64,000 bases of DNA from Niveispirillum lacus (GCF_002251795.1 NZ_NOXU01000031.1:1-64000); one strand, 5' to 3'. Positions 1 through 8,500 are shown, counted from the stretch's first letter. Numbers and translations are program-made. The notes: a model not told the origin generated them from the sequence alone.

Positions 1-1
1 G

Positions 2-610
2 CCCTATTATAGCAGAAATCGGCAGTTTCCGGAGGTGTCCATCTTTTTTCATTCATCGGATGGCGCCACGTTGGCGGCAAAAGAATTGATCAAAATGGAC
101 ACCATCTTTACTATCGCTGGTCACGGTGACCCACAAGGAATTAATGACCAAAGATTGAGTGCAGATAACAAAATCTGGCTGGATGATCCTGAGATCATTG
201 CACAAATTGCTCGGGAAAGTGGCCATATAGAAGGACAAAAATATTATTGCGTGCATGTCAGACTGGATCAGCAGATTTTGCAAAGAGGCTTGCAATCGCA
301 GCAAAATCTCCCGTGATTGCTCCTGTCGGTTATGGCGTCCTGCCATCAACAGATTTATCTGGTAGTAATGAAGGAAAGAATCCTTACAAATCTGGGGATA
401 GCGTTTTCTTTTATTCCAAGAAAAAAGTCAGGCATTGGAGACGATGCGTCAATACTGGAGTTTCAATCTGATGGATAGGTATCTATCGATCCACAAATCA
501 CGGGAATGGAATTTAGCCCCGAGACAGGAAAACTGACTATTATTAGGGTGGAAATTGGATCGAGAATTGAAGGAAAAGAAACAAACTGCACACGGAAACA
601 GGAGTTTTAA
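2..610 (+). pseudogene. Rhs/polymorphic-toxin C-terminal tip, frameshifted
   Basis: The frame is open from the window edge, so this is the 3' part of a larger gene. It reads a caspase/C80-like toxin fold with the segment TIAGHGDPQGIND (candidate catalytic His) and, further on, LLRACQTGSADFAKRLA (candidate catalytic Cys). These two parts are in different frames. The switch falls at a run of 5 A (236-241), where 6 A would keep the frame. A second switch at a run of 6 A (421-426), where 5 would suffice, restores the original frame. An in-frame TAG follows at 476-478, after which protein-like sequence (DPQITGMEFSPETGKLT) runs to TAA at 608-610, directly against the next ATG. The His/Cys toxin assignment rests on motif resemblance only. 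The gene is a decayed toxin, or carries two homopolymer sequencing errors plus one true stop. Confidence 0.6.
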
Positions 611-1057
611 ATGAAAGTGCGTAGAAAATCCATGGTTTCTGTTTTCATTTCTGCATTCGTGGTGCTGGTTTGTGCCCAGAATATTCAAGCAGAGAAACAG
701 ACTGCTACTACGATAACGCATCTCCTTAGTTCCAGTGAGACAGCGCATTTATCAAGATTAGCTGCCGAAGGTGATCCTAAAGCAGCCTTTCGCTTGGGGC
801 TGGATGCCGAAGAAAGGGAAGCTCCTATCGAGGAGCAAATATTCTGGATGCAAATTGCTCAGGAGAATGGTCACCCCTACGCGATGTCTGGGTTATCTGC
901 AATGTATTACCGAAAGGGTGGAGAGTTTGCATGCATAAGATCCCTCTATTGGCTAAAAAAATTCCATAACGCTGAAATCGAAAGAGATAAAAAATACGAC
1001 GATCTAGAGAGGAGAAATAGAGAGAAATTCGTGGAGTCCGCCGACAAGTGTAAGTAA
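611..1057 (+). CDS. Secreted Sel1-like repeat protein, candidate immunity protein
   Basis: The 148-residue protein has an N-terminal signal peptide (basic MKVRRK, hydrophobic core, cleavage probably near NIQA-E). One to two Sel1/TPR-like helical repeats follow (AAEGDPKAAFRLGLDAEE, then AQENGHPYAMSGLSAMYY), and the tail is lysine-rich. AGGAG lies just upstream, and the start codon abuts the stop of the broken toxin tip, as in toxin-immunity pairs. Sel1-repeat proteins are known immunity proteins for several contact-dependent toxins. A periplasmic location would suit a toxin acting in, or passing through, the periplasm. The immunity role is inferred from position and family. Confidence 0.6.
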   Translation: MKVRRKSMVSVFISAFVVLVCAQNIQAEKQTATTITHLLSSSETAHLSRLAAEGDPKAAFRLGLDAEEREAPIEEQIFWMQIAQENGHPYAMSGLSAMYYRKGGEFACIRSLYWLKKFHNAEIERDKKYDDLERRNREKFVESADKCK

Positions 1058-1137
1058 AGTATTTATTGTTGTTTTTTCAACGACTATTTTGGAACATTCG
1101 CCTGTTCTGGTGAGATTATCTGGCGCCGTGTTGAATA

Positions 1138-1360
1138 TACAGATACGGTAATCCCCTGACAGTGGCTTCCTCTGGTGTGGTTTTCAGGCGGCTGTTTTGA
1201 GTTTGGGGTTGGGTGTTTCCTTTGGCTGTTTGGGGATGCCTGAGCTGACACCCCGAAAGACCGCACCATCCGCGCTTCGGGCAATGGCGGTGCCGTCCTG
1301 GCCACCCACAGCCCCACCGCCGGCCTGATCCGCCTGCTGCCCAACCGGCAAGGCAGTGTC
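1138..1360 (+). repeat. 223-bp direct repeat, copy 1 (IS-like tail joined to rhs core)
   Basis: This matches 2515-2737 without any gap over 223 bp. The first about 105 bp read on the minus strand as a protein tail, GVSSGIPKQPKETPNPKLKT followed by AA and a stop. The two copies differ there at only two positions, and both are synonymous third bases in that frame (AGC/AGT, GAA/GAG). The rest reads on the plus strand as Rhs core (DRTIRASGNGGAV...LIRLLPNRQGSV). The junction therefore looks like the end of an insertion sequence fused to a truncated rhs gene. The IS identity is inference; no complete transposase is present. Confidence 0.7.
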
Positions 1361-2239
1361 ATCGGCTGGTTGCGCCCCGACGGCAAGTTGGGCGGGGCCT
1401 ATACCTACGACGCCTATGGAAACTCACCCCAGGCCGGCGCAGCGGGACCGGCTTTCCGCTATGCCGGGATGTGGTTCGATGCGGAAACAGGCCTGTACCA
1501 CAAGTCCAACCGCGCGTACGATCCGGTTGATGGGAGGTGGATGCAGCTTGATCCCATTGGCATCAAGGATGGGCTCAACCGGTACGCCTATGTGAAGAAC
1601 TCGCCGGTGATGTACACAGACCCAAGCGAGCTTTGCCCATGGTGTTTGGGAGCGGTGCTTGGCGGTGGATTCGAGCTGGCGGGTCAACTGTCGAAGCCCG
1701 AGAACAGGGAGCTATATGCTGCTGCGTTTAATAATCTACGAGATGGAAACTTTGCCGCTGCTTTTGATGCAACGAAAGCAAACTTAGGCAAAATTGCAGT
1801 GGCAGCTGCTGTTGGAGCAACTGGCGCAACCGCAGTTCAAGTTTTTTCCAAAGCTGCCTTGAGTAGTTCGGCAGCATTAAGTTCTGAAGTTGCTATCGGC
1901 GTTGTATCAGGAGCAGTTCAAAATGCTGTCAATGCTGGCATTGACGGAAAATCGTCGGGTGATATCGCTTAGTCAGCAGTAATAGGAGCTGGTATCGGTG
2001 CTCTTGGTTCAGGCGTTGGAGCTATTATTGGATCAAAAGCCGGCGAAATTGTATCGGATAGGGTTCTGGAAGGGACGGCAAATGCGACCACACAGGGCGC
2101 GAAGGACTTAGCATCCGCACAGGCCAAAGCTGCTGGAGAGCGCATAGGCGCAACAGTTGGTACAGTGTCAGGTGGAGCTCTGGGTTCAACTATGCAGTCT
2201 GGCTTTGATTGCGCTAAGGATCGTGATTGCCTGAGATAA
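1244..2239 (+). pseudogene. Truncated rhs gene tip with in-frame amber stop
   Basis: The reading frame begins after a TGA at 1241-1243 and has no start region. It encodes the RHS-repeat-associated core, including FRYAGMWFDAETGLYHKSNR, YDPVDGRWMQLDPIG and LNRYAYVKNSPVMYTDPSE, the usual hinge before the variable toxin. The variable part is Ala/Gly-rich with hydrophobic stretches (GAVLGGGFELAG, GKIAVAAAVGATGA). A TAG stops it at 1970-1972. The same frame then continues without interruption for 88 codons (GAGIGALGSGVGAIIGSKAG...) to TAA at 2237-2239, so the stop is probably a recent point mutation in a pore- or membrane-active toxin domain. The 5' end is lost and the segment joins directly to the repeat at 1138. 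Confidence 0.75.
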
Positions 2240-2270
2240 AACAGAAGATTGCGCTGAAGGAGTAGCCCAA

Positions 2271-2507
2271 ATGCATGAGAGAAAGGGGAAATTTTATCTT
2301 TTAATGAGCGGGCTATTCAGCCCAATGCACGCAACTTACTCGACGCTGATTACTATATACAATATGTATCTAGTATATAGATATCTTTATAATGATGCTC
2401 CACCTGAGATTTTTGTTGCGCCATCATTTATTTTATGTGGCGGATATTTATTATTATCCATTTATATTTCTGCTTTGAATTTGCGAAAGGGATTCAGGTT
2501 TTTGTGA
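2271..2507 (+). CDS. Small two-helix membrane protein, candidate immunity protein
   Basis: The 78-residue product starts at an ATG preceded by AAGGAG at good spacing. It has two strongly hydrophobic segments (about residues 10-35 and 48-68, the latter including ILCGGYLLLSIYISALNL) with short charged ends. It is AT-rich, unlike the core genome, and lies 31 bp after the end of the Rhs tip reading frame. A small membrane protein in this slot fits an immunity protein against a membrane-active Rhs toxin. No family was recognised; the function is inferred from position. Confidence 0.55.
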   Translation: MHERKGKFYLLMSGLFSPMHATYSTLITIYNMYLVYRYLYNDAPPEIFVAPSFILCGGYLLLSIYISALNLRKGFRFL

Positions 2508-2514
2508 TAATGTG

Positions 2515-2737
2515 TACAGATACGGTAATCCCCTGACAGTGGCCTCCTCTGGGGTGGTTTTCAGGCGGCTGTTTTGAGTTTGGGGTTGGGTGTCTCCTTT
2601 GGCTGTTTGGGGATGCCTGAACTGACACCCCGAAAGACCGCACCATCTACGCCTCGGGCAATGGCGGGGCCGTCGTGGCCATCCACAGCCCCAGCGGCGG
2701 CTTGATCCGGCTGCTACCCAATCGCCAGGGCAGCGTC
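2515..2737 (+). repeat. 223-bp direct repeat, copy 2
   Basis: This is the second copy of the 1138-1360 segment, exactly 1,377 bp downstream. The IS-tail half is nearly identical to copy 1; the rhs half has diverged more. Here the homology breaks off just after the codons for GSV and no Rhs tip follows. The two copies bracket the second tip-immunity cassette, which is what successive tip displacement by recombination would leave. Confidence 0.7.
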
Positions 2738-2782
2738 CCCTGGCGGAGACGACGGAGATATAAAGGGTTGCGCGATAGATAA
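2621..2782 (+). pseudogene. Rhs core remnant
   Basis: This is an open reading stretch after a TGA at 2618-2620. It encodes a 39-codon piece of Rhs core parallel to the one at 1244, then switches to unrelated arginine-rich sequence and stops at 2780-2782. It has no start and no tip. The remaining bases to 2876 show only an imperfect inverted repeat (GGCAGGCGGG near 2793 and CCCGCCTGTCC near 2843) and no gene. Confidence 0.6.
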
Positions 2783-2876
2783 TGGCGGTGGGGCAGGCGG
2801 GAAGGTCCGCAATTGACCCTCTTCAGCACATAAACCCGCCTGTCCGCTTGCCGCCCCCATAACGCCCCCCCCTTCC

Positions 2877-3869
2877 TCACCGCACCATGGCCAGTTCCAC
2901 CGCCGGGCGCATGGCGATGGCGGCGGTGTAGCCCAGGTGGATCAGTTCTTCGGCCCGTTCGAATTCCAGGATGCCGATATGGCCGATGCGGGGCGTGATC
3001 AGGACGTCCGGCGGTTCGCCGGCCAGGCGGGAGCGGGTGATGCGGTCCTGCATGATGTCGATGGAGCTGGCCATCACCTCCAGAATGCCGGGGGCGGGGG
3101 TGCGGGGCGGTTTGGTGAAGCGGGCCTGGAACTGCTGGCGCGCATTCTCCCCCACTTCATTCAGCTTGGCGGCCAGTTTGGCCAAGGGCTTGGGGATGGG
3201 GCGGGGCGGGAGTTCGGCGGTGGCCGTGTCCTCGATCGGGTGTTCGGGCAGGCTGACATTGACCGGCCCCAACTGGGCCTTGGACAGGCGCGGCATCTGC
3301 GACAGGTCGCCATTCAGATTGATGGCAATCACCACTTCCGCCCCCAGCGCCCGGCACAGCGAGACGGGAACCGGGTTGACCAGGGCGCCATCGGCCAGCC
3401 ACATATTCTGAAACGGCACTGCCGGGAACATGCCGGGGATGGCGGCCGAGGCGCGGACCACGTCCAGCAGATGCCCCTCGCGCAGCCAGACCTCCTTGCC
3501 TGTTGACAGGTCGGTGGCGACGGCCGCAAAGGGGATCGACAGGGCCTCGATCGGGATGTCGGTGCGGGGGTTGCGGAACCGCTCATAGGCCTTTTCCACA
3601 CTGACCAGCCCGCCGCGCGAGAAACTGAGGTCCAGCAGCTTGATCGTGTCCAGCATGCCGAATCCTTTGGCGAATTCCTTCAGTTCCTCCAACTGATCGG
3701 TCAGATAGGCCGCCCCGACCAGGGCGCCGACCGACGTGCCGGCAATGATATCGGGTTTCAGCCCGAATTCGGACAGGGCACGCAGCACGCCCACATGCGC
3801 CCAACCCCGCGCGGCACCACTGCCCAATGCCAGACCGATTTTCATCATGCTGTCCGCTTTTGCTGTCAT
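2877..3869 (-). CDS. Patatin-like phospholipase (RssA-like)
   Basis: The 330-residue serine acyl hydrolase has the patatin signature. The glycine-rich oxyanion segment is GLALGSGAARGWAHVGVL, the nucleophile elbow is GTSVG, and the catalytic Asp is in WLADGALVNP. Members of this family act on membrane phospholipids or lysophospholipids and are usually cytoplasmic or peripheral. The C-terminal third (from about residue 200) is less conserved and Pro-rich. Start choice is loose: ATG at 3869 or at 3848/3845, the latter matching the short N-terminus of E. coli RssA. It is transcribed away from the hydroxylase gene at 3953. Confidence 0.85.
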   Translation of the reverse strand: MTAKADSMMKIGLALGSGAARGWAHVGVLRALSEFGLKPDIIAGTSVGALVGAAYLTDQLEELKEFAKGFGMLDTIKLLDLSFSRGGLVSVEKAYERFRNPRTDIPIEALSIPFAAVATDLSTGKEVWLREGHLLDVVRASAAIPGMFPAVPFQNMWLADGALVNPVPVSLCRALGAEVVIAINLNGDLSQMPRLSKAQLGPVNVSLPEHPIEDTATAELPPRPIPKPLAKLAAKLNEVGENARQQFQARFTKPPRTPAPGILEVMASSIDIMQDRITRSRLAGEPPDVLITPRIGHIGILEFERAEELIHLGYTAAIAMRPAVELAMVR

Positions 3870-3952
3870 AATCGCCGGTGACCCCGCAAGACCTTGTGCG
3901 AAGGAGGGCTTGGGGGCAATAGATTCAAGGTAGTGTACCTAAAGGACGAACG

Positions 3953-4834
3953 ATGCGCGCCGTTATCGCCCATCTGCTATGGCCGCTGCTGGTGGCGGTC
4001 TGTATTGCCGGTTACTGGTATGGCGGGCAGGTAGGGTATCCTGTTCTGGCCTTCAACCTGACCTATTTTGGGCTGGCGATAATGCTGCTGATCCTGGAAC
4101 GGGTCATGCCCTATGAACCGGCATGGATGACAAGCGATGGGCAGTTGCTGAATGATATCGCCCATACCGTGCTGAACAAGGGGCTGGGGCAGGTGATCGC
4201 GGCGTCGGTCGCCATGCTGGGCCTGGCCCAGACGGGGCCGGAGGCGGCATCCGGTTTTTGGCCGGGCGACTGGCCGCTCTGGGCCCAGGTGCTGCTGGCC
4301 ATGATCCTGGGTGAATTCGGGCTTTATTGGGCGCACCGCACCAGCCACGAATTCCGCGCCATCTGGCACTGGCATGCCATCCATCACAGTGTCACCAAGC
4401 TGTGGATCGTCAATACCGGCCGGTTCCATTTCCTGGACAGCATCTGGAAGACGGCCTTTGCCCTGACCATCGCCGGCGTGGCGGGTGCGCCCAAGGATGT
4501 GATTGTCTGGGTGTTGGCCATCACCACCTATATCGGCTTTCTGACCCACTGCAATGTCGACATGCGCTGTGGCCCGCTGAACTGGGTCTTCTCCACGCCG
4601 GAACTGCACCGTTGGCACCATAATCGCGACCCGATTGAGGGCAATGTGAACTATGGGGAGAATTTCATCCTGTGGGACATGGTGTTCGGCACCCGTCATC
4701 TGCCGTCTGATCGCAAGCCACCGGCCAATATCGGCTGTAAAGACGCCGTGCCCGACAGTTTCCTGGGCCAATTGGCCTATCCGTTCCAGGCCTGGGCGCG
4801 GCGCGACTTCTTCAACAAGAAGAAGGTGGTGTAA
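3953..4834 (+). CDS. Sterol desaturase/fatty acid hydroxylase superfamily membrane protein
   Basis: This 293-residue integral membrane protein has several hydrophobic helices in the first half and the histidine boxes of the di-iron hydroxylase superfamily: HRTSHE, HAIHHS and HRWHHNRD. These boxes bind the two irons that activate oxygen for C-H hydroxylation or desaturation of a lipid. The substrate cannot be read from sequence; bacterial relatives act on fatty acids, sterol-like lipids or carotenoids. AGGACGA precedes the ATG. It appears monocistronic, with ugd starting 93 bp downstream. Confidence 0.85.
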   Translation: MRAVIAHLLWPLLVAVCIAGYWYGGQVGYPVLAFNLTYFGLAIMLLILERVMPYEPAWMTSDGQLLNDIAHTVLNKGLGQVIAASVAMLGLAQTGPEAASGFWPGDWPLWAQVLLAMILGEFGLYWAHRTSHEFRAIWHWHAIHHSVTKLWIVNTGRFHFLDSIWKTAFALTIAGVAGAPKDVIVWVLAITTYIGFLTHCNVDMRCGPLNWVFSTPELHRWHHNRDPIEGNVNYGENFILWDMVFGTRHLPSDRKPPANIGCKDAVPDSFLGQLAYPFQAWARRDFFNKKKVV

Positions 4835-4927
4835 CAGGAACGCCGCGTAACCGTCACAAGGGCGCAAGACCTTCAGCGTTGGTTTGTGCTATGGCGTAAA
4901 AAGGTTCTTATCCAAGGGGGATTTCCG

Positions 4928-6271
4928 ATGCGCATCGCCGTCATCGGCACCGGCTATGTCGGTCTGGTCTCTGGTGCCTGTTTTTCCGAGTTCGGGGTGG
5001 AGACAATCTGCGTCGACAAGGATCAGGGCAAGATCGAGCGGCTGTTGAAGGGGGAGATCCCGATTTACGAGCCGGGGCTGGATGCCCTGGTGGAAAAGAA
5101 TGCCAAGGCCGGGCGCCTGTCCTTCACCACCGATCTGCCGGCGGCGGTTGCCGGGGCCGATGCGGTGTTCATCGCCGTGGGCACGCCGTCGCGCCGCGGC
5201 GATGGCCATGCCGACCTGTCTTATGTCTATGCCGCGGCGGCGGAGATTGCGGCGGCGCTGGACCCTGACGATTACACTGTCATCGTGACCAAGAGCACGG
5301 TACCGGTGGGCACGGGGCGTGAGGTGGCGCGCATCATCCGCAAGACGCGGCCGGAAGCCGATTTCGACGTGGCGTCCAATCCGGAGTTCCTGCGCGAAGG
5401 GTCCGCTATTGAGGATTTCATGCGCCCCGACCGGGTGGTGATCGGCACCGACAGCGACCGGGCGCGCCAGGTGATGCGCGCACTCTACCGCCCGCTGTTC
5501 CTGATCGAGACCCCGATGGTCTTCACCAGCCTGGAGACGTCGGAACTGATCAAATATGCCGCCAACACGTTCCTGGCCGCCAAGATCACCTTCATCAACG
5601 AAGTGGCCGACCTGTGCGAGAAGGTGGGGGCCGACGTGCATGACGTGGCCAAGGGCATCGGCCTGGATAACCGTATCGGCAAGAAGTTCCTGCATCCCGG
5701 CCCTGGCTATGGCGGGTCCTGCTTCCCCAAGGATACGCTGGCCCTGGTGAAGACAGCACAGGATTATGGCAGCCCGCTGCGCATCATCGAAACCGTCGTG
5801 GACATCAACGATAAGCGCAAAAAGGCCATGGCCGAGCGCGTGATCGCCGCCTGTGGCGGGTCGGTTGCGGGCAAACGCATCGGCGTGCTGGGCGTGACCT
5901 TCAAGCCCAATACCGATGACATGCGCGATGCCCCGGCGCTGGACATTCTTCCGGCCTTGCAGGCGGCGGGCGCCATGGTCGCCGCCTATGATCCTGCGGG
6001 CCGGCACGAGGCGGAAAAGCTGCTGCCCGGTGTTGAATGGGCCGCGGATGCCTATGGCGCCCTGGAGGGCGCGGATTGTGCCTTGGTCCTGACGGAGTGG
6101 AATGAATTCCGCATGCTGAACCTGGGTCGGCTGCGCAAGACCATGAACAGCCCGGTTCTGGTCGACCTGCGCAACATCTTCAATCCGGAGGATGCGGAGA
6201 TGGCGGGCTTTGCCTATCACTGTGTCGGGCGGCCGGGACGGGTGAAGAAGCCCAAGGGTGAGGCGCATTGA
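4928..6271 (+). CDS. ugd: UDP-glucose 6-dehydrogenase
   Basis: The 447-residue enzyme oxidises UDP-glucose twice to UDP-glucuronate with NAD+, supplying exopolysaccharide and LPS precursors. It has the N-terminal Rossmann motif GTGYVGLVSG, the central helix region ELIKYAANTFLAAKITFINE, and the catalytic-cysteine motif GGSCFPKDT at about residue 262. A longer upstream ORF exists, but ATG at 4928 gives the canonical MRIAVIGTGYVG start and follows AAGGGGG. Length is normal for the family. Confidence 0.95.
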   Translation: MRIAVIGTGYVGLVSGACFSEFGVETICVDKDQGKIERLLKGEIPIYEPGLDALVEKNAKAGRLSFTTDLPAAVAGADAVFIAVGTPSRRGDGHADLSYVYAAAAEIAAALDPDDYTVIVTKSTVPVGTGREVARIIRKTRPEADFDVASNPEFLREGSAIEDFMRPDRVVIGTDSDRARQVMRALYRPLFLIETPMVFTSLETSELIKYAANTFLAAKITFINEVADLCEKVGADVHDVAKGIGLDNRIGKKFLHPGPGYGGSCFPKDTLALVKTAQDYGSPLRIIETVVDINDKRKKAMAERVIAACGGSVAGKRIGVLGVTFKPNTDDMRDAPALDILPALQAAGAMVAAYDPAGRHEAEKLLPGVEWAADAYGALEGADCALVLTEWNEFRMLNLGRLRKTMNSPVLVDLRNIFNPEDAEMAGFAYHCVGRPGRVKKPKGEAH

Positions 6272-6300
6272 CGGCGCCTTTGCCGGCCTGATGCGGATAA

Positions 6301-7197
6301 TCAGACAGCGACATCCGCCTTGATCGGTGGATGGGGATCATACCCATCCACCCGAAAATCCTCGATCCGGTAACCATCAATGCTGTCGGGCTGCCGCGCC
6401 AGGGTGAGGCGGGGCAGCGGGCGGGGGACGCGGGTCACCTGTTCACGGGCCGCGTCCAGGTGGTTCAGATAGAGATGGACGTCCCCGCCCATCCACACAA
6501 ACTCACCCAGTCGCAATCCCGCCTGCTGCGCCAGCATGGCCTGCAAGGCCACGGCCCCCGTCAGGTTAAAGGGCAGGCCCAGCAGCACGTCGCAACTGCG
6601 CTGATACATCAGCCCGTTCAGACGGCCGTCGCTGGTCACATGGTACTGATAGACCATGTGGCAGGGGGGCAGCGCCATGCCGCCCAGATCCGGCACGTTC
6701 CAGGCGTGGAACAGCAGGCGGCGGCTGGCGGGTGTTTCACGCAACCCCTTGATCAGGGCTGCGATCTGATCATGCTCCCGCCCGTCGGGCCCCAGCCACC
6801 GGCGCCATTGCTTGCCATAAACGGGACCGAGTTCGCCCCACCGCGCGGCAAAGGCGTCATCCTCCACCACCCGCTGTTCAAACTCCTTCTGGCTGATCGC
6901 CTCCCCCGTCTCCCGGCGGTAGGCAGCCAGTGGCCAGTCGGTCCAGATGGTCACCTTTTCCTTCAGCAACGGCTGGATATTGGTGCCCCCGGTCAGGAAC
7001 CACAGCATCTCCTTGACCGCCATTTTCCAATAGACACGTTTGGTGGTCAGGATGGGGACCGTGCCGTCCGACAGGTCGAAGCGCATCATCGCCCCGAACA
7101 GCGACAGGGTTCCGACACCGGTCCGGTCCACGCGGCGGTCGCCACGGGCCAGGATGTCTTCCATCAGGTCCAGATATTGCTGTTCGGGATGGCGCAT
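6301..7197 (-). CDS. thyA: Thymidylate synthase
   Basis: The enzyme methylates dUMP to dTMP using methylene-tetrahydrofolate. It is 298 residues from the ATG at 7197 (MRHPEQQYLDLMEDIL). The open frame extends further upstream, but that part is the antisense of folA. The folate/dUMP motifs are all present: WFLTGGTNI, catalytic Cys in LPPCHMVYQYHV, QRSCDVLLGLPFN, and DVHLYLNH. It is divergent from folA, which regenerates the tetrahydrofolate consumed here; 94 bp separate the two starts. Confidence 0.96.
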   Translation of the reverse strand: MRHPEQQYLDLMEDILARGDRRVDRTGVGTLSLFGAMMRFDLSDGTVPILTTKRVYWKMAVKEMLWFLTGGTNIQPLLKEKVTIWTDWPLAAYRRETGEAISQKEFEQRVVEDDAFAARWGELGPVYGKQWRRWLGPDGREHDQIAALIKGLRETPASRRLLFHAWNVPDLGGMALPPCHMVYQYHVTSDGRLNGLMYQRSCDVLLGLPFNLTGAVALQAMLAQQAGLRLGEFVWMGGDVHLYLNHLDAAREQVTRVPRPLPRLTLARQPDSIDGYRIEDFRVDGYDPHPPIKADVAV

Positions 7198-7291
7198 CGA
7201 CCGTCCGCTCCGGCTGCCATGTGCTGTGTCGGGTTGTTCATTAGCCCGGTGGGCGGCTATTGTCACCCATCGACCGACTGGAGACCTTGCC

Positions 7292-7798
7292 TTGCATCTT
7301 TCCGTGATCGCCGCCGTCGCCCGTAACGGGGTCATCGGCCATGAAGGCCGCATGCCCTGGAAGCTGCCCAATGATCTGCGCTTTTTCAAGCAGGTGACCA
7401 TGGGCAAGCCCATGATCATGGGCCGCAAGACCTGGGAAAGCTTCGGGTCCAAGCCCTTGCCCGGCCGCCCGCATATCGTGGTCACCGGCAACCGCGCGTT
7501 CCAGGCTGAAGGCGCCATTATTGTCCATGACCTGGAAAGCGCCATTGAAACCGGCAGACGTCTGGCCGAAGAGGCGGGTGGTGATGAGGTGATGGTCATT
7601 GGTGGGGCGCAGATCTATGCCGCCGCCTTGCCTCTGGCCACCCGCGTGTTCCTGACGGAGATCGCGGCCAGCCCGGTGGGCGACACCCATTTCCCGGACT
7701 TCGACCGCACCGCCTTCCTGGGCGAGGAACTGGGTATGCAGATGGCCAAGGGGCCGGACAGCCCGGCCTTCCGCGTCATGCTGTTCCACCGGCGGTAA
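7292..7798 (+). CDS. folA: Dihydrofolate reductase
   Basis: The 168-residue enzyme reduces dihydrofolate to tetrahydrofolate with NADPH. Motifs are IAAVARNGVIG, GRMPWKLPNDLRFFK, GRKTWES and the NADPH-binding GGAQIYAAAL. The start is inferred to be TTG at 7292: it gives the family-typical N-terminus, and GGAG lies 8 nt upstream. The in-frame ORF runs further upstream, but into the antisense of thyA. The next gene starts 4 bp after the stop, so the two are probably cotranscribed. Confidence 0.93.
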   Translation: MHLSVIAAVARNGVIGHEGRMPWKLPNDLRFFKQVTMGKPMIMGRKTWESFGSKPLPGRPHIVVTGNRAFQAEGAIIVHDLESAIETGRRLAEEAGGDEVMVIGGAQIYAAALPLATRVFLTEIAASPVGDTHFPDFDRTAFLGEELGMQMAKGPDSPAFRVMLFHRR

Positions 7799-7802
7799 TG
7801 AG

Positions 7803-8453
7803 ATGGCGGGGCTGCATCCCTGGCAACGGATAACGCTCGGGTCAGGGTTGGTGCTGTCGGCAGCATCCAGGGTCCGGCTTGACCCAGCCGTGCTGGACCA
7901 CCAGGTGCAGGCTGTCATCGACAGCGTTCCGGATGAGAGACGCAACCGTTTCGGCAATCCGAACGGTGACTGGACCGCGATCCCATTGTTGTGCCAGGAC
8001 CAGAAGGGCGGGGCAGTGCCGCAGCCGCCGCTGGCCCATATCCCGATCCTGACGGACCTGCTGCGCGATGCAGGTATTGACCCGTTTGGCCTGTATGTCA
8101 CACGACAGCCGCCCGGCGTGGACCTGAAATGGCATTTTGACCATCAGGCCCTGCATTTGGACATCTGTCGTTTGCTGCTGCCGGTACGGGTGCCGGGGAA
8201 TGCCTTCACCTGGATCGGGCATGAGCAGGTGGCCTATCCGCCCGGCACCCTGTGGACGGGGGATTTTGCCCTGCCGCATCAGGTCGAAAACCAGACGGTC
8301 CAGGAACGGATTGTCATCGCCATCGACAGTCTCGTGACGCCAGCCATCCAGTCCCTGTTCCCCGAGGCGCTCTACGCCGATCCGGAAAGGCGCCGCGCCC
8401 TGGCGCTTACCGGCATCAACCTGCTGCTGCACGCCCGCAACCAGACCCTCTGA
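7803..8453 (+). CDS. Aspartyl/asparaginyl beta-hydroxylase-like 2-oxoglutarate oxygenase
   Basis: The 216-residue protein has the C-terminal core of the AspH family. There is a likely iron-ligand segment (VDLKWHFDHQALHLDICR), a turn GTLWTGDFALPHQVENQT carrying the distal His, and ERIVIAIDSL, where the Arg usually contacts 2-oxoglutarate. The N-terminal 90 residues are not recognised. The substrate is unknown. The start 4 bp after folA suggests one transcript, but no functional link is evident. The family call rests on motif spacing. Confidence 0.6.
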   Translation: MAGLHPWQRITLGSGLVLSAASRVRLDPAVLDHQVQAVIDSVPDERRNRFGNPNGDWTAIPLLCQDQKGGAVPQPPLAHIPILTDLLRDAGIDPFGLYVTRQPPGVDLKWHFDHQALHLDICRLLLPVRVPGNAFTWIGHEQVAYPPGTLWTGDFALPHQVENQTVQERIVIAIDSLVTPAIQSLFPEALYADPERRRALALTGINLLLHARNQTL

Positions 8454-8471
8454 AGCACCCCAACAAAATTC

Positions 8472-8500
8472 TTGACCGACCGTTCGTTTTTGTCCAATGT
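8472..8500 (+). promoter_or_regulatory. Candidate promoter/TetR operator
   Basis: TTGACC at 8472-8477 is a fair -35 box, with only weak -10 candidates (TCCAAT or CAATGT, 8493-8500). The embedded GACCGACCGTTCG resembles operators of AcrR/TetR-type regulators, and a TetR gene lies at the end of the same short operon, so autoregulation is likely. This also argues that translation begins at ATG 8520, not at the in-frame TTG 8472. Confidence 0.35.

Noticed and set aside
1084-1386. 100-residue minus-strand ORF over the first direct repeat
   Set aside because: It is in a different frame from the one showing only synonymous differences between repeat copies, so it is not the ancestral coding frame.
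7198-7599. N-terminal extension of thymidylate synthase
   Set aside because: The extra 134 codons are antisense to folA and do not resemble any ThyA fusion. The canonical start is at 7197.
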